The position numbers and the translations under genes were made by a program. The notes under the pieces were generated by a model. That model ran no database searches, was not told the origin of the DNA, and saw only the letters and a list, made by a program, of their open reading frames with translations. Of a DNA stretch of 64,000 nucleotides, positions 24,915-34,813 are shown in pieces. Position 1 is the first letter of the stretch; each line of letters opens with the position of its first letter. Location: contig CAMNRO010000003.1 in the NCBI GenBank assembly GCA_946553045.1, positions 62,001 to 126,000 on the forward strand. The letters are read 5' to 3'. This DNA comes from an uncultured Porphyromonadaceae bacterium. Lineage in GTDB: Bacteria; Bacteroidota; Bacteroidia; Bacteroidales; Muribaculaceae.

Positions 24915-27900
24915 TTATGTTGCTTCATTTTCGTCCTCATCGTCAAAGATGATTTCTCCACTGAAGGCGAGCCGCGCGCCGACGTACGTGTACGAGTGCG
25001 AAGAAACGTAGCTCGCGACCGAGTAAACGAGACCGCCATGCGCAACCGCAGAGCCGCCCGCACGACCAACAGCACGGCACTTAGCATGGGTATACCAAGC
25101 TCCGTCGGAATAGTTCTTATTCCATGCAGAGTTGTCACTCGTCATTTTGGCCGGAACGTAATCCATGAAGCGGCCGTAGCGCACTCGACCTATACAATAG
25201 CCACTCTGCGACGATATGTTTACGCCCTGAACCTCACGCTCGGTATCGGTCTGCCTGTTGTAGATATGCCAACGTGCGTCAACGGGATAAGAGCTGTCGC
25301 CGTCAGTCGGATACTTGTCTGCTTTCCATTTCTTGAACGAAGGAACATTGACAGCAACGTGCGCCATCCACTCGTAGTTACAAGCCACGAAGTTTTGAAT
25401 ACCAAACATAAGGTTGCCTACACCCGAAGCTGTGTTTACGAGTGTACGGTTACCCCATGCGTTGATGTTCTTGCCGTTGATTGTTTGTGCGCCACAAGTG
25501 TAACCGGCACCGCAACCACGGCCACATATCGCCTGAATATCGCGGTTGCCGACAAGCTCCATGATTATGTTGGCAAGGTCTTTCGACTGTTCGTAGCTGA
25601 TACTGTGGAAGCCCTTGCCTCGCATTTCACACATATTGATGAAGTCGAGATATGTGCGGTGCATTCCTGTCGGTGCGTTCAGATTGGTTACGTTGCCCTC
25701 TGCGTCATACGTCCATGCCGATGAGCTTCCCGATGCACCGTCGCCGACTTGCGCTTTTGCGCCGGAGATTGAACGGGGTCGGCCGAGTGCGTCAATGCTC
25801 AAGCCGTAGATGCCTACAAGGCTCTGCTTTGCGAACACCCAATCAGGTTCAATAGCTTCAATGGCCGCGCTGTCGACAGCGATTGCTTCCTGTGCGTCGC
25901 TGCCGCTCTGCGATGTGAACATGAACGTGACTGCGCCGGCCGGCACGTCGGTGAAGATATAATCTTCTCCGGCGATGAAGTCAAACTGCGAATTGCTCAC
26001 GGCCATTTTGAAGATTGATATGATTTTACCGCTCGCGTCGAGGAATACACAGCCCAGGTCTTCATTGTTGATACCCGGCCAGCGTACTTGCTTCATGCCC
26101 TGTACGTCGATTTGGTAGACGTTCATGTTGGCGTTGAGGCTGGTGGTCGGAGTATCTCCTACCGACATTGCCGAAACAACGAGGGCGGCATTGGCTTCTA
26201 CAAGTAGGTTAGTGAGCTTGCTTCGGTTGATTTTCTCCCATGTGGCAATAGGACGGTCTTTGCAGATAGAACGGAAACCATATTTTTCTTGGTTCTTGTA
26301 GTCGTTCACGCCCTTATACCAATGGTTAGGTATCGTCTTGAAGAAGTCGTAGCCCATGCCGGAGCTATCCGTAAGGTCGACGCTCGTACCGTCGGCGAGG
26401 AGGTTGTAATCCTCGTTGCCGAGCTTGACGCAGTGCATTACATTGTTCACAAAGTTGCCGCGACATGGCTTGCTCAATTTCTCCAAAGCGGCGAAGTGGC
26501 CGCTCGGTACATAGTCGTTGCCGAATTTGTAACCGGTCTTGTTGTCAAGATTGGTTATGTTCTCACATTCATTCTCAAGGTCGGAATATACGACCATTGA
26601 ATACTGCGAGTTATGGAGGGTTAACTGAGGGAAGTATGAGGCGAAGCCATTGAGAGTATCTTCCTCAATCAAATCTTCCATAATCCAACGACCCGTCAAG
26701 CCTGAGCAGCGTCCTGTTTCCTCGTAGGCTGCGCCGGTGGAGTCGAGGCCGATTGCACCACTGCGTTGCAGGGCGGTGAGGATTGACGACGGTGCTGTGA
26801 TGTTCACGTTAGGTAGTCGGATATAGCGAATATTCGATGATGTAACGAGGCCGTTAATCAGCGTCATGGGGTCAATGTTCGGGCAGTTGTCAAGCATTAG
26901 ACGACTTACATTAGCCATACTTGCGATTGTAAGGCCACCGGGGTACGTCAGGGCTGGCAAGTTCACGAGGTCGAGGCGTGTTACAGTGCCGGGCAGCTCA
27001 AGGGTGTTGATAGGCGACGTTTCTGCTACCTGAAATTCGCTCAACTGTGTGCCACCGGCCAACAGTTGCTCCAATCGCGGACACTTGGAAGCGTCAACAC
27101 TTGTTGCGAGGGTGTTGCGAATATCAAGCACTTGCAGGAACGGAAGCTCCGACAGTGCAAACTGCGTGAGCGGATTGTAGCCGATAGTGTACTGCTTGTA
27201 GTTCTCGCCGCCGACGATTATCTTCTCGGCAAGTTTCATCACGGAGAAGTCGAAGTTATCCGACAGCGATACGTCGACAAATTCTATCTCCCTGATGCGG
27301 TCAGCCTGATAGATATACAGGAGTGCGCCCTGCTGGTGCGAGAAGTTTCTAAAGATGTATTCCTCGCCTTCTTCAAGGTACACAGCACCGTCGGCCGACA
27401 GTGAGCCGGACGAGTCATTGCCCATGCCGAAGTAACCGCTCTTGGCTGCGATTATGCGGATTGCAGCGTTATCACCACAGGCAATACGGCCTGATAGCAC
27501 TCCCGTAAAGAAGCCGCCTGTCTTATAGAAGCCGTCGCGGAAACGCCAACGCTGTTCGATGAATTGAGCGATAGCGGCGAGGCCGAGGCCTTGAAGCGCG
27601 TAGAAATATAGTGCGTCCGAGGTCGCGGTGTACTGTATATATTTGCGGATGCCGTCGTAGCTCGATACTACTTTCGGCCATTTTTTGAGGTGTTGGTCGA
27701 TGAAGTAGTATTTAGCACCTTCAGGAGAGAACGGATTGATTGTTCTGCCGTCAGGCAAAGTTACCTGAACGGCTCGCATAGCGGCAACCGTCTTTTGGTA
27801 TTCAATCTCTCCGCCATTGTCGTCAACCTTGATTGTTTTGGCCGCGAAGTAACCGCGCCAAGGTACTGCGCCCCAACCGGCCCACGGATTGACATAGCCG

Positions 27901-30900
27901 GTGGCTTCGTCACTCGGTTTGGTCGGGTCGGCTTCGGGCTGGCCTGTGTCGCCGCCGTCGTTGTCCGACATATACGCGCCGTCGATGTCATACTTTTTGT
28001 TGGCATTCTGCACTACGGGCTGACGTGTCAACACGAAATCACAGTTGAAGCCGGTGGGCGATGTCGCTCCCTCTTTGTCGGGGTCATAAACGCCGCCGAC
28101 AACATTATGCCCTTCAAGCAAGAAGTGCATGGGCTGGTGGTTCTTCGATAGCGAGTCAAACTCGTTTTGATAGTCAGCGTCGGCAAGATACACCATGTCG
28201 GCGCGGACGTTGCGGAATTTGTAGGCGTTGTTGCTCCAACGCTCCACCCATTCATCCTGATGCTTTGCATAGTCGCAGTAGTCGCATAGACGTAGCTGAA
28301 CATACAGCTCGAACGGAACGACACGACCCATAGCCAAATCGGCCTGTAATGCGTCGTTGTCAACCATACATTCAAAGTAGTATGTCCATGCAGGAAATTC
28401 TTCGCCTGTAACGCCGGAACTTGATTTATCAATGAGCTTCTGCACCCACTTTGCGATGTTCTTTGACGGCCTCATCATATCTTCGATTGAAGACACTCCT
28501 TGCCACCAATCAAAGCCCTCATAGGTCAGCAACTCGAAGCCGCCAACAGGGTTAAGAACGTCGCCGGTTATAGTGCGTGTTTTTGCTCCTGTCCATATCC
28601 ATGAGCCGGTGGTGTTCTTCCACTCGCCGCCTTGATAGCGCATGAAACGATAGTTACGGCTGCAATACGGATAGAGAAGATACGGCATACCCGTGTCGAG
28701 TCCTTCCATAGTTTTGAAGCGGGCTTCCATTTGGTCAAGCGTTTCTCCCGGATTACCACATACCCAGTTGAAGACTTCATCTTGGAAATTAAGACAGCCC
28801 TTGTTATAGCCGGGTACGTCTTTGAAGCCGAGTGCTACCTGTTCGCCCTTGTCCTCTTTCCAATTACCTTTGGCTTCAAACCACACGTTTTGCAGGGTGT
28901 CGCTGTTGGAACGGAACACGGCGATTGGGTGATTGGCCGTCGAGTGGTTCATCTGCAAACCGCTCAAATGCACGTCGCCTTTATCCCATGTGCCGTCATA
29001 GCAACGCTGCGCCGGTGTAAGGAAGTCGTCGCCGAGGGCGCGATATGTCGCGTTTACCATATCGCACACTGAACAGTCGTTGGCACCGCCAGAGTTGGAG
29101 TAATCGACTTTGATTGTGATAACGTCGACCGGGATAGAGTTCTCGGTAACGCGGATTTTCTTCATCGCGAAAAGCGCATAGGTTGTCAGTGCATCCTCGT
29201 TGGTGTAGTCGGGATAGAGCGGTATAACCTCGGTTGCTTTCTTGATGTAGATACGGTAGTTCTTCTTGGGACGCTTGGCCGATGTCGTACCCTGACGGCG
29301 TATTTCACAGTTGACAGCCTTGAACGACCGCCACGGCATTGTCGGGTGGTAGTAGTAGACAGTCATTTTGAATTTGTCCGATGTCGAAGTACCGTCGTCG
29401 TCTACACCCTTGCCGAAGTCGAATTGATTGTGAACATCGTCGTCTGCCACAAAGATACAGTAAGGCATACCTTGTGTGAACAGGAGCGGTGCGCTTGGGC
29501 GCATTGAGGTTGTCCCCTCGGCATTCTGCGACACAAGAACGTTCTCGCGGTTAAACTCTGCTATCATCGCGTCGGTGTCGGTCTGCTTTACGATGTAATT
29601 GCGGAATGCCTGGCTCCAATCGTAGTAGCTTTGATACGCCAGCATATAGTAGAGATATAGGTCGCCCTCGGTGCCGTCCATTGTTACATTCTTCATGTTC
29701 AACAGGCGACTGCCGCCGGGGTTATAGCCTATCGAGCCGACAAGCTCACCGTCGAGGTACATACGCATGGTGGCCCACTCCGTACCATTGCGGTTAATAG
29801 AGATTGTTGACGGCTCTACAACAACTGCTACGGTGTGCATTTCTCCGCAAGGGAAACGACGCTCGATAAGAGCCGGGGAGCCGGACTTGCATTGTAAGCC
29901 GACTTTGTTGCCCTTGATAAAGAAGCCTGCGCCGTTGTCGGGGTCGACACATTTCAGGAGCATAGCGTCTGCGTCCTTGATATTGTTGGTCGCAAACATT
30001 GTCTGATACACCATGCCGGTTGCCTCGATTGTACGCGAGGAGAAAGGCGCATGATTTTTCTCTGCCGTAACATTCTCTGCTATTCGCAGTGCGTTTTGAC
30101 CGAGATAATTCACAAAGCCGTTGCTACTCCAATTCGCGCCGTGAACGACTATGCGATAGTTGCCGACAACAATCTCGTGCGACGGCTCGGAGTTGCTGCG
30201 GCCGGAGAAGTCGAAGTGATAAAGTGCGCCGTCCATGAGCGCGGCGTCAATGGCTGAACCTTTCACAGTCAGGGTTACAGTACCCGATGTGGCAAGAACA
30301 TTGTCGCCGTCGTAGGCTTCTGCTTTGATGCTGATTTTATCGCTTCCGTCGCTCTGGTAACCTGAAACTTGCATTTCGGCTGTTTCGATTTGGTTTGCGC
30401 CAAGCTCGTAACGGCCGAGCACTCGGTCGTCAGCTTTCAGTGCGACGTTGGTTGTCAGCATTTGAGGATTGGGGTTGTACGCTGCGACTTCAACCTTTAC
30501 GCGGTCGTAAAGGCGCACAGTGCCGTCGCCCGTGTCATTGTAGCGCAGTGCAACAACAGGCACACTGCTGTTGGGGTCGATACACATCACAGCGGTGTAA
30601 ATGGTGTTGCCGGTTACTCCTGAAGCAACGTCTTTGCCGTGTATGCGCACAGGATATGCGCCGTGCTGCATTCTCTCACCGCCGCCGAAAAGGTTGGTCG
30701 GGTTGAACTGCGCACTGTTGCTGTATGCGTCGAAGTGCGTGGGGGGTGTTGCTGTGAGCGGCTTCCATGCACCTTCCCACCAAATTTCAACGAATGCCTG
30801 AATACCTTTCTCGCTGACGTTTTGAGGGAATTTGTAAAGCGGCACATTGACAGCTCGGTTGCTGCCATAGGGAATTACATAATCCGATGTGTAGTTAAGC

Positions 30901-33455
30901 ACTTGTGTACTCTCGACAGTCGCGTCTACAGCCGTAACCGTTATGAAGCGATAGCCTACATGGTCGGTGTCGTCGGTGGCTTCCAAACGGAAACGACGAG
31001 AACCGGCACCGTCAAACAAGCCGGAGAAAGGTATGTCAAAGTTGTATTCGTCCTCGTCCGATGAACGGGTGTTTACAGTCCACTCGCGGATAACTACGTT
31101 GGTGTCGCGGTCGATGAGTTTCAGAGACACAATCGAGTTGAGTTGCTCGGTTGACCCTAACTGCGTCACGGAACGGATACAGGCATGGCCGATGATGTCT
31201 TTGCCGACAGCACCGTAAAGAGGCGACTCCTGAAATTTGATATTGACGATTGTTCCTGATACCTCACCGCCACCGCCTTGCGACGCAAAGAATGTAATGG
31301 CTTCGCCAATTTCTTCTTCGGCTTCATTGAGCGGCTGAATGGTAACTGTACCGTCCTCCTGTGTTACGCGATACTTTGTCGGGATATGCTTGTATGCACC
31401 GCCGGTAGAAAGTGCGTCTTTGCCGCCGGCCGCAGGGTCGTCTTTAGTTTCGACTTCGGTTTGACCGCCGCCGCCAAATGGTATCCAAGGTTTCAGGTCT
31501 GCCGGATTGATGTCGGCGATTTCTCGCGTGAACTGATAGGCTTCCCAAACAGGTGCGCCCTTGCTGTCCTTTTCGGCTGTCTTGTAGGTCAGCACAACGC
31601 CACTCTTGAAATACTTGATACCACTCTCGGCCTCTTTGTCCTGTACGGCTTTAATGGCTGTGCTCAATGTATATTCGGTGTCGCCGCAAACATCGTTGAC
31701 ATTGACGGTGTTTCCGATGTTGTTGCCGTTCACTCCGAAGTCAGTCCATGCGCTTTCTTCGGTAAAAGAGTCGTCGCCATTCCACTGTTTGCTTTCCCAG
31801 CCATTCTTGCCACGGAAAGAAACAACGATACCGGGAATATGGAAGATTGTGCCAAACTGTGTTTCAAGGAGCTTGGAAACTTCGCCGATTGTGTAGGTAG
31901 CAGTGTAATCAAGAAGCTGATTGGCATTGATGAAAGTGCGAGGCTTCTTTACATTCTCAACCTCATTATTGAGTTTCTTGTCAGTGATGAATACCTCTAT
32001 CTCCTCGTTTTCTATACGATAGAGATAGTTATTGCAACGGTATAGATTATAGGCGTTGGCTTGTAGGTCACTGTTGTACTTTTCCTCGGCTATGCCGTAG
32101 AAGTCAGACCCGCCAAATGCGCGGAAATACCAACCGCCGTCAGGGCTGGGGCAAAGATATATACCGACTGTCGGCTCTGAACCGTTGCCGTTCCAGACAC
32201 CGTCAAAAGGTAGAATACTGATATTCTCGATTATGTTGCGGTTCTCGTTGGCCTTAATGTTCAGGTCTCTAACATCATTCTGCAACTGTACGCCTGCATC
32301 GCCCGGAAAGGCGGTGTTTGCAGTATAGCCAAGAGCAAGGTCGTTGCCGATTATCACAAGCTCGTAGCCACTCCAACGGTAGGTTTTATTATCCGAAGTG
32401 CAGATATGTACCTTTCCTGCTTCGGGGGTTGCTCCGTTATCTGTCGCTGTACCGAAGCTATCTTTGTCGCCCCATACTGCATAGTATTTGAATTGGGATT
32501 TGATAAGCTCAACCCTGCCATTGGCTTCTTCCCAATAATCCGTTAAACCCGGACGCAATAGGCTTTCGGCAAGTTGCGGTGTTTCGGCTTGAGGTGTGAT
32601 TATAGAAGCCTCACTGTTTATGCTGCGAAGTGGACGGATTACGTTGCCCCATTCAATAGTTGATGAGGGCGAAAGAATAGACACGGCGAGAAGATAGCAG
32701 TTGGTGTCCTTGTTATAGACAACCATACAGCCTACATTCGTTGACTTGAGAGTTGTTGTACTGTCTTGGAGCGTGATGTCTTCGACCATAGCATTAAACT
32801 CTATCACGTCATCAACATAGCCGGGTAGGTTTGCCGCCGGTACTTTGGCGTTAGCGTCAAGAGGCGCAAATCCGTTGGCTTTGCCCTTACTGCTGTTAAT
32901 ATTGTCAACGCCTGACTGTGCGGAGGCTGCGTCAGCCACACCTTTGTTGGCTTGTGTCTGCGCGGCTTCAACGGCTTTTTGAAGATTGTTGAGCTGGTCG
33001 CCCTGCGTCGTTTGGCCGGAGCGTAAGCTGCGGATGTCTTCCTTATTTTGGTTGACTTCGATTTTGACGGCTTCAAGGTCGCCTGTCATTTCTTCCACAG
33101 CTTCCATGTATTCCGACGAGTCGACCGTGGGGTTACCCGCAAGTTTAGGTGTGCCGTCGGCATTGGTTTGACCTACCCAAGCACCGCCGTCGGCCATGTA
33201 GACCTGAGCTGGCAGGGTGTCGCCCACCAACGCCCACCAACCCTCGTGTGGATTGGGGTATGCTTCACGCAATTGTACCGCCGTCTTGAATAGACCCTTG
33301 TTAGGTCCTTTGACATTGGGAGCGTCAAGCCAACCCTCCACTTTCAGGTTATGACCGATAGTAGCAGAGCCACGGACGGTAGCCTTACCGCCTACGCTGA
33401 CATTACGCCCTACCGCAACATCACCGTCGATTTGTTTTGTTGGGATTGAACTCAT
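24915..33455 (-). CDS. giant tail-fibre/adhesin-like protein, DGR target 2
   Basis: 2846 aa; fibre-like N-terminus (IDGDVAVGRNVSVGGKATVRGSATIGHNLKVEG), LamG-like and LRR-like regions, C-terminal variable region KCRAVGRAGGSAVAHGGLVYSVASYVSSHSYTYVGARLAFSGE. Confidence 0.9.
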   Translation of the reverse strand: MSSIPTKQIDGDVAVGRNVSVGGKATVRGSATIGHNLKVEGWLDAPNVKGPNKGLFKTAVQLREAYPNPHEGWWALVGDTLPAQVYMADGGAWVGQTNADGTPKLAGNPTVDSSEYMEAVEEMTGDLEAVKIEVNQNKEDIRSLRSGQTTQGDQLNNLQKAVEAAQTQANKGVADAASAQSGVDNINSSKGKANGFAPLDANAKVPAANLPGYVDDVIEFNAMVEDITLQDSTTTLKSTNVGCMVVYNKDTNCYLLAVSILSPSSTIEWGNVIRPLRSINSEASIITPQAETPQLAESLLRPGLTDYWEEANGRVELIKSQFKYYAVWGDKDSFGTATDNGATPEAGKVHICTSDNKTYRWSGYELVIIGNDLALGYTANTAFPGDAGVQLQNDVRDLNIKANENRNIIENISILPFDGVWNGNGSEPTVGIYLCPSPDGGWYFRAFGGSDFYGIAEEKYNSDLQANAYNLYRCNNYLYRIENEEIEVFITDKKLNNEVENVKKPRTFINANQLLDYTATYTIGEVSKLLETQFGTIFHIPGIVVSFRGKNGWESKQWNGDDSFTEESAWTDFGVNGNNIGNTVNVNDVCGDTEYTLSTAIKAVQDKEAESGIKYFKSGVVLTYKTAEKDSKGAPVWEAYQFTREIADINPADLKPWIPFGGGGQTEVETKDDPAAGGKDALSTGGAYKHIPTKYRVTQEDGTVTIQPLNEAEEEIGEAITFFASQGGGGEVSGTIVNIKFQESPLYGAVGKDIIGHACIRSVTQLGSTEQLNSIVSLKLIDRDTNVVIREWTVNTRSSDEDEYNFDIPFSGLFDGAGSRRFRLEATDDTDHVGYRFITVTAVDATVESTQVLNYTSDYVIPYGSNRAVNVPLYKFPQNVSEKGIQAFVEIWWEGAWKPLTATPPTHFDAYSNSAQFNPTNLFGGGERMQHGAYPVRIHGKDVASGVTGNTIYTAVMCIDPNSSVPVVALRYNDTGDGTVRLYDRVKVEVAAYNPNPQMLTTNVALKADDRVLGRYELGANQIETAEMQVSGYQSDGSDKISIKAEAYDGDNVLATSGTVTLTVKGSAIDAALMDGALYHFDFSGRSNSEPSHEIVVGNYRIVVHGANWSSNGFVNYLGQNALRIAENVTAEKNHAPFSSRTIEATGMVYQTMFATNNIKDADAMLLKCVDPDNGAGFFIKGNKVGLQCKSGSPALIERRFPCGEMHTVAVVVEPSTISINRNGTEWATMRMYLDGELVGSIGYNPGGSRLLNMKNVTMDGTEGDLYLYYMLAYQSYYDWSQAFRNYIVKQTDTDAMIAEFNRENVLVSQNAEGTTSMRPSAPLLFTQGMPYCIFVADDDVHNQFDFGKGVDDDGTSTSDKFKMTVYYYHPTMPWRSFKAVNCEIRRQGTTSAKRPKKNYRIYIKKATEVIPLYPDYTNEDALTTYALFAMKKIRVTENSIPVDVITIKVDYSNSGGANDCSVCDMVNATYRALGDDFLTPAQRCYDGTWDKGDVHLSGLQMNHSTANHPIAVFRSNSDTLQNVWFEAKGNWKEDKGEQVALGFKDVPGYNKGCLNFQDEVFNWVCGNPGETLDQMEARFKTMEGLDTGMPYLLYPYCSRNYRFMRYQGGEWKNTTGSWIWTGAKTRTITGDVLNPVGGFELLTYEGFDWWQGVSSIEDMMRPSKNIAKWVQKLIDKSSSGVTGEEFPAWTYYFECMVDNDALQADLAMGRVVPFELYVQLRLCDYCDYAKHQDEWVERWSNNAYKFRNVRADMVYLADADYQNEFDSLSKNHQPMHFLLEGHNVVGGVYDPDKEGATSPTGFNCDFVLTRQPVVQNANKKYDIDGAYMSDNDGGDTGQPEADPTKPSDEATGYVNPWAGWGAVPWRGYFAAKTIKVDDNGGEIEYQKTVAAMRAVQVTLPDGRTINPFSPEGAKYYFIDQHLKKWPKVVSSYDGIRKYIQYTATSDALYFYALQGLGLAAIAQFIEQRWRFRDGFYKTGGFFTGVLSGRIACGDNAAIRIIAAKSGYFGMGNDSSGSLSADGAVYLEEGEEYIFRNFSHQQGALLYIYQADRIREIEFVDVSLSDNFDFSVMKLAEKIIVGGENYKQYTIGYNPLTQFALSELPFLQVLDIRNTLATSVDASKCPRLEQLLAGGTQLSEFQVAETSPINTLELPGTVTRLDLVNLPALTYPGGLTIASMANVSRLMLDNCPNIDPMTLINGLVTSSNIRYIRLPNVNITAPSSILTALQRSGAIGLDSTGAAYEETGRCSGLTGRWIMEDLIEEDTLNGFASYFPQLTLHNSQYSMVVYSDLENECENITNLDNKTGYKFGNDYVPSGHFAALEKLSKPCRGNFVNNVMHCVKLGNEDYNLLADGTSVDLTDSSGMGYDFFKTIPNHWYKGVNDYKNQEKYGFRSICKDRPIATWEKINRSKLTNLLVEANAALVVSAMSVGDTPTTSLNANMNVYQIDVQGMKQVRWPGINNEDLGCVFLDASGKIISIFKMAVSNSQFDFIAGEDYIFTDVPAGAVTFMFTSQSGSDAQEAIAVDSAAIEAIEPDWVFAKQSLVGIYGLSIDALGRPRSISGAKAQVGDGASGSSSAWTYDAEGNVTNLNAPTGMHRTYLDFINMCEMRGKGFHSISYEQSKDLANIIMELVGNRDIQAICGRGCGAGYTCGAQTINGKNINAWGNRTLVNTASGVGNLMFGIQNFVACNYEWMAHVAVNVPSFKKWKADKYPTDGDSSYPVDARWHIYNRQTDTEREVQGVNISSQSGYCIGRVRYGRFMDYVPAKMTSDNSAWNKNYSDGAWYTHAKCRAVGRAGGSAVAHGGLVYSVASYVSSHSYTYVGARLAFSGEIIFDDEDENEAT
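24969..25080 (-). repeat. DGR variable repeat VR2
   Basis: 112-nt match to TR at a constant 280-bp offset; 16 mismatches at template adenines plus 2 non-A differences at the 5' edge. Confidence 0.95.
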
Positions 33456-34090
33456 TACTGAAAGATTGTTTTAGCTAATTCGGTTAGAGCTGAGGCTTTG
33501 TCAGCTTCGCCGTAGGTGGTTAATACTAATGCCGCCACGGTGTAGATTACCGCTGTGTAGCACCGTTCGCTAATGTCTATGCCGTCGTCCTCGTCGATAT
33601 GGGGATATGGCAAGTATGAGGCGCGAGAGACGTATGCGTCCGTGCTGTTGCACGAATAAAATTCGAGAGCCTTGCCTTCTGCTCGGTTTACTACAGCACA
33701 TACCGGCTTCTGCACGTTGCCGCGTATGCCCTTGAAGCGTGACGATTGTTTTGTATACAGCGGATCATCAACCGAGATTGCGGCATAAACAGTGCGCTCC
33801 CAATCGCTCATGCGAAAAGCTATAAGGCGCATGAAGTCGTCGGGTAATAATACCCAACCGCTTTCAAGGTTGCCCCAATACACAGCGTCGCCGAAGTCGT
33901 GACCCTCTTCCAAGAAGTGGACGGGGGCGGCGGTTTCGACGCGGCGTACTGCCTCAACTATTTTGGAGCGTATGATGTCCTCAAGCGACAGCGTTTCGAT
34001 GTCTTCAGTCGCTATCAGCTGTTCGCTCGTCATATTTTGGTCTATGGCAATGCGAACGTCACGCGCAATCTCGGTTAACTTGTATATCAT
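33455..34090 (-). CDS. putative head-tail connector/adaptor protein
   Basis: 211-aa ORF between capsid region and tail fibre; name by position only. Confidence 0.45.
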   Translation of the reverse strand: MIYKLTEIARDVRIAIDQNMTSEQLIATEDIETLSLEDIIRSKIVEAVRRVETAAPVHFLEEGHDFGDAVYWGNLESGWVLLPDDFMRLIAFRMSDWERTVYAAISVDDPLYTKQSSRFKGIRGNVQKPVCAVVNRAEGKALEFYSCNSTDAYVSRASYLPYPHIDEDDGIDISERCYTAVIYTVAALVLTTYGEADKASALTELAKTIFQ

Positions 34091-34101
34091 GGCAGCTTGG
34101 T

Positions 34102-34683
34102 TTAGATACCCTCGAAGACGATACCATTGGCGGCAGCGGCTTCTTTGATAGCTTTGAGCGATTTGATTTTGGTGCGGCTGTAGCCGAAGTGTTCTGCGAG
34201 ATATGCTTTGGCCGCGTCGGGGTCGGAGATGACGATTGTTTTAAGGCCGCTGTTTTCGGCTTCATCTTCGGCTTGGTCGTCGTCGATGATGTCGGCCTCG
34301 CTTTCATCTTCCGAGGTCTGCTGTTCGCTTTCAGGTGCGATGTCGTCGGCTTCGACGACGGCCGGTGCGCTGACAGTTTCTTCGACAGTGGTAGTTGGTG
34401 CTGGCGCGTCGCCGGTGGAGTTGACGGGCTGCTGTTCGGGTACGATTTCGGGTTGGGGCTTGGGAGCAGGTTTGTTACGCGGTTTCTCGGGGATATATCG
34501 GGGGTCTGCCCTGAAGAGTGTACCGAACTTGTAGTGACGCTCCATAGCCTTGATGATTTCGGGGTCGTCGGTATAGAATACACTGCCACCGCCTGTAAGT
34601 GCGCTGAAAGCGATGTGTCGATTTGCCCCGGACGACAGCACTACATTTATGCTGACGTTGGTTTTGGCGATGTACTTTTTCAT
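34102..34683 (-). CDS. hypothetical structural-region protein with acidic low-complexity middle
   Basis: 193-aa ORF; C-terminal AKAYLAEHFGYSRTKIKSLKAIKEAAAANGI resembles a HeH/LEM-like helix pair. Confidence 0.5.
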   Translation of the reverse strand: MKKYIAKTNVSINVVLSSGANRHIAFSALTGGGSVFYTDDPEIIKAMERHYKFGTLFRADPRYIPEKPRNKPAPKPQPEIVPEQQPVNSTGDAPAPTTTVEETVSAPAVVEADDIAPESEQQTSEDESEADIIDDDQAEDEAENSGLKTIVISDPDAAKAYLAEHFGYSRTKIKSLKAIKEAAAANGIVFEGI

Positions 34684-34741
34684 TGCTATTGGTTTGAAAT
34701 GGTTATCGGCTTGCCGCTTTTGAGCTTGCCGAAAAAGAAAA

Positions 34742-34773
34742 GGGGCGGGCGGTTGGGTTTAACCGTCCACCCC
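34742..34773 (-). terminator. Rho-independent terminator after the capsid gene
   Basis: - strand GGGGTGGACGGTT-AAACCC-AACCGCCCGCCCC followed by TTTT. Confidence 0.75.
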
Positions 34774-34813
34774 TCTTACATGAAGAAAAAACTTACTACT
34801 ACTTGTGATGAAT

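Noticed and set aside
24857-25724. ORFs 24857-25138 (-) and 24996-25724 (+) overlapping VR2
   Set aside because: Shadow ORFs of the 2846-aa gene, with no coding-like composition.
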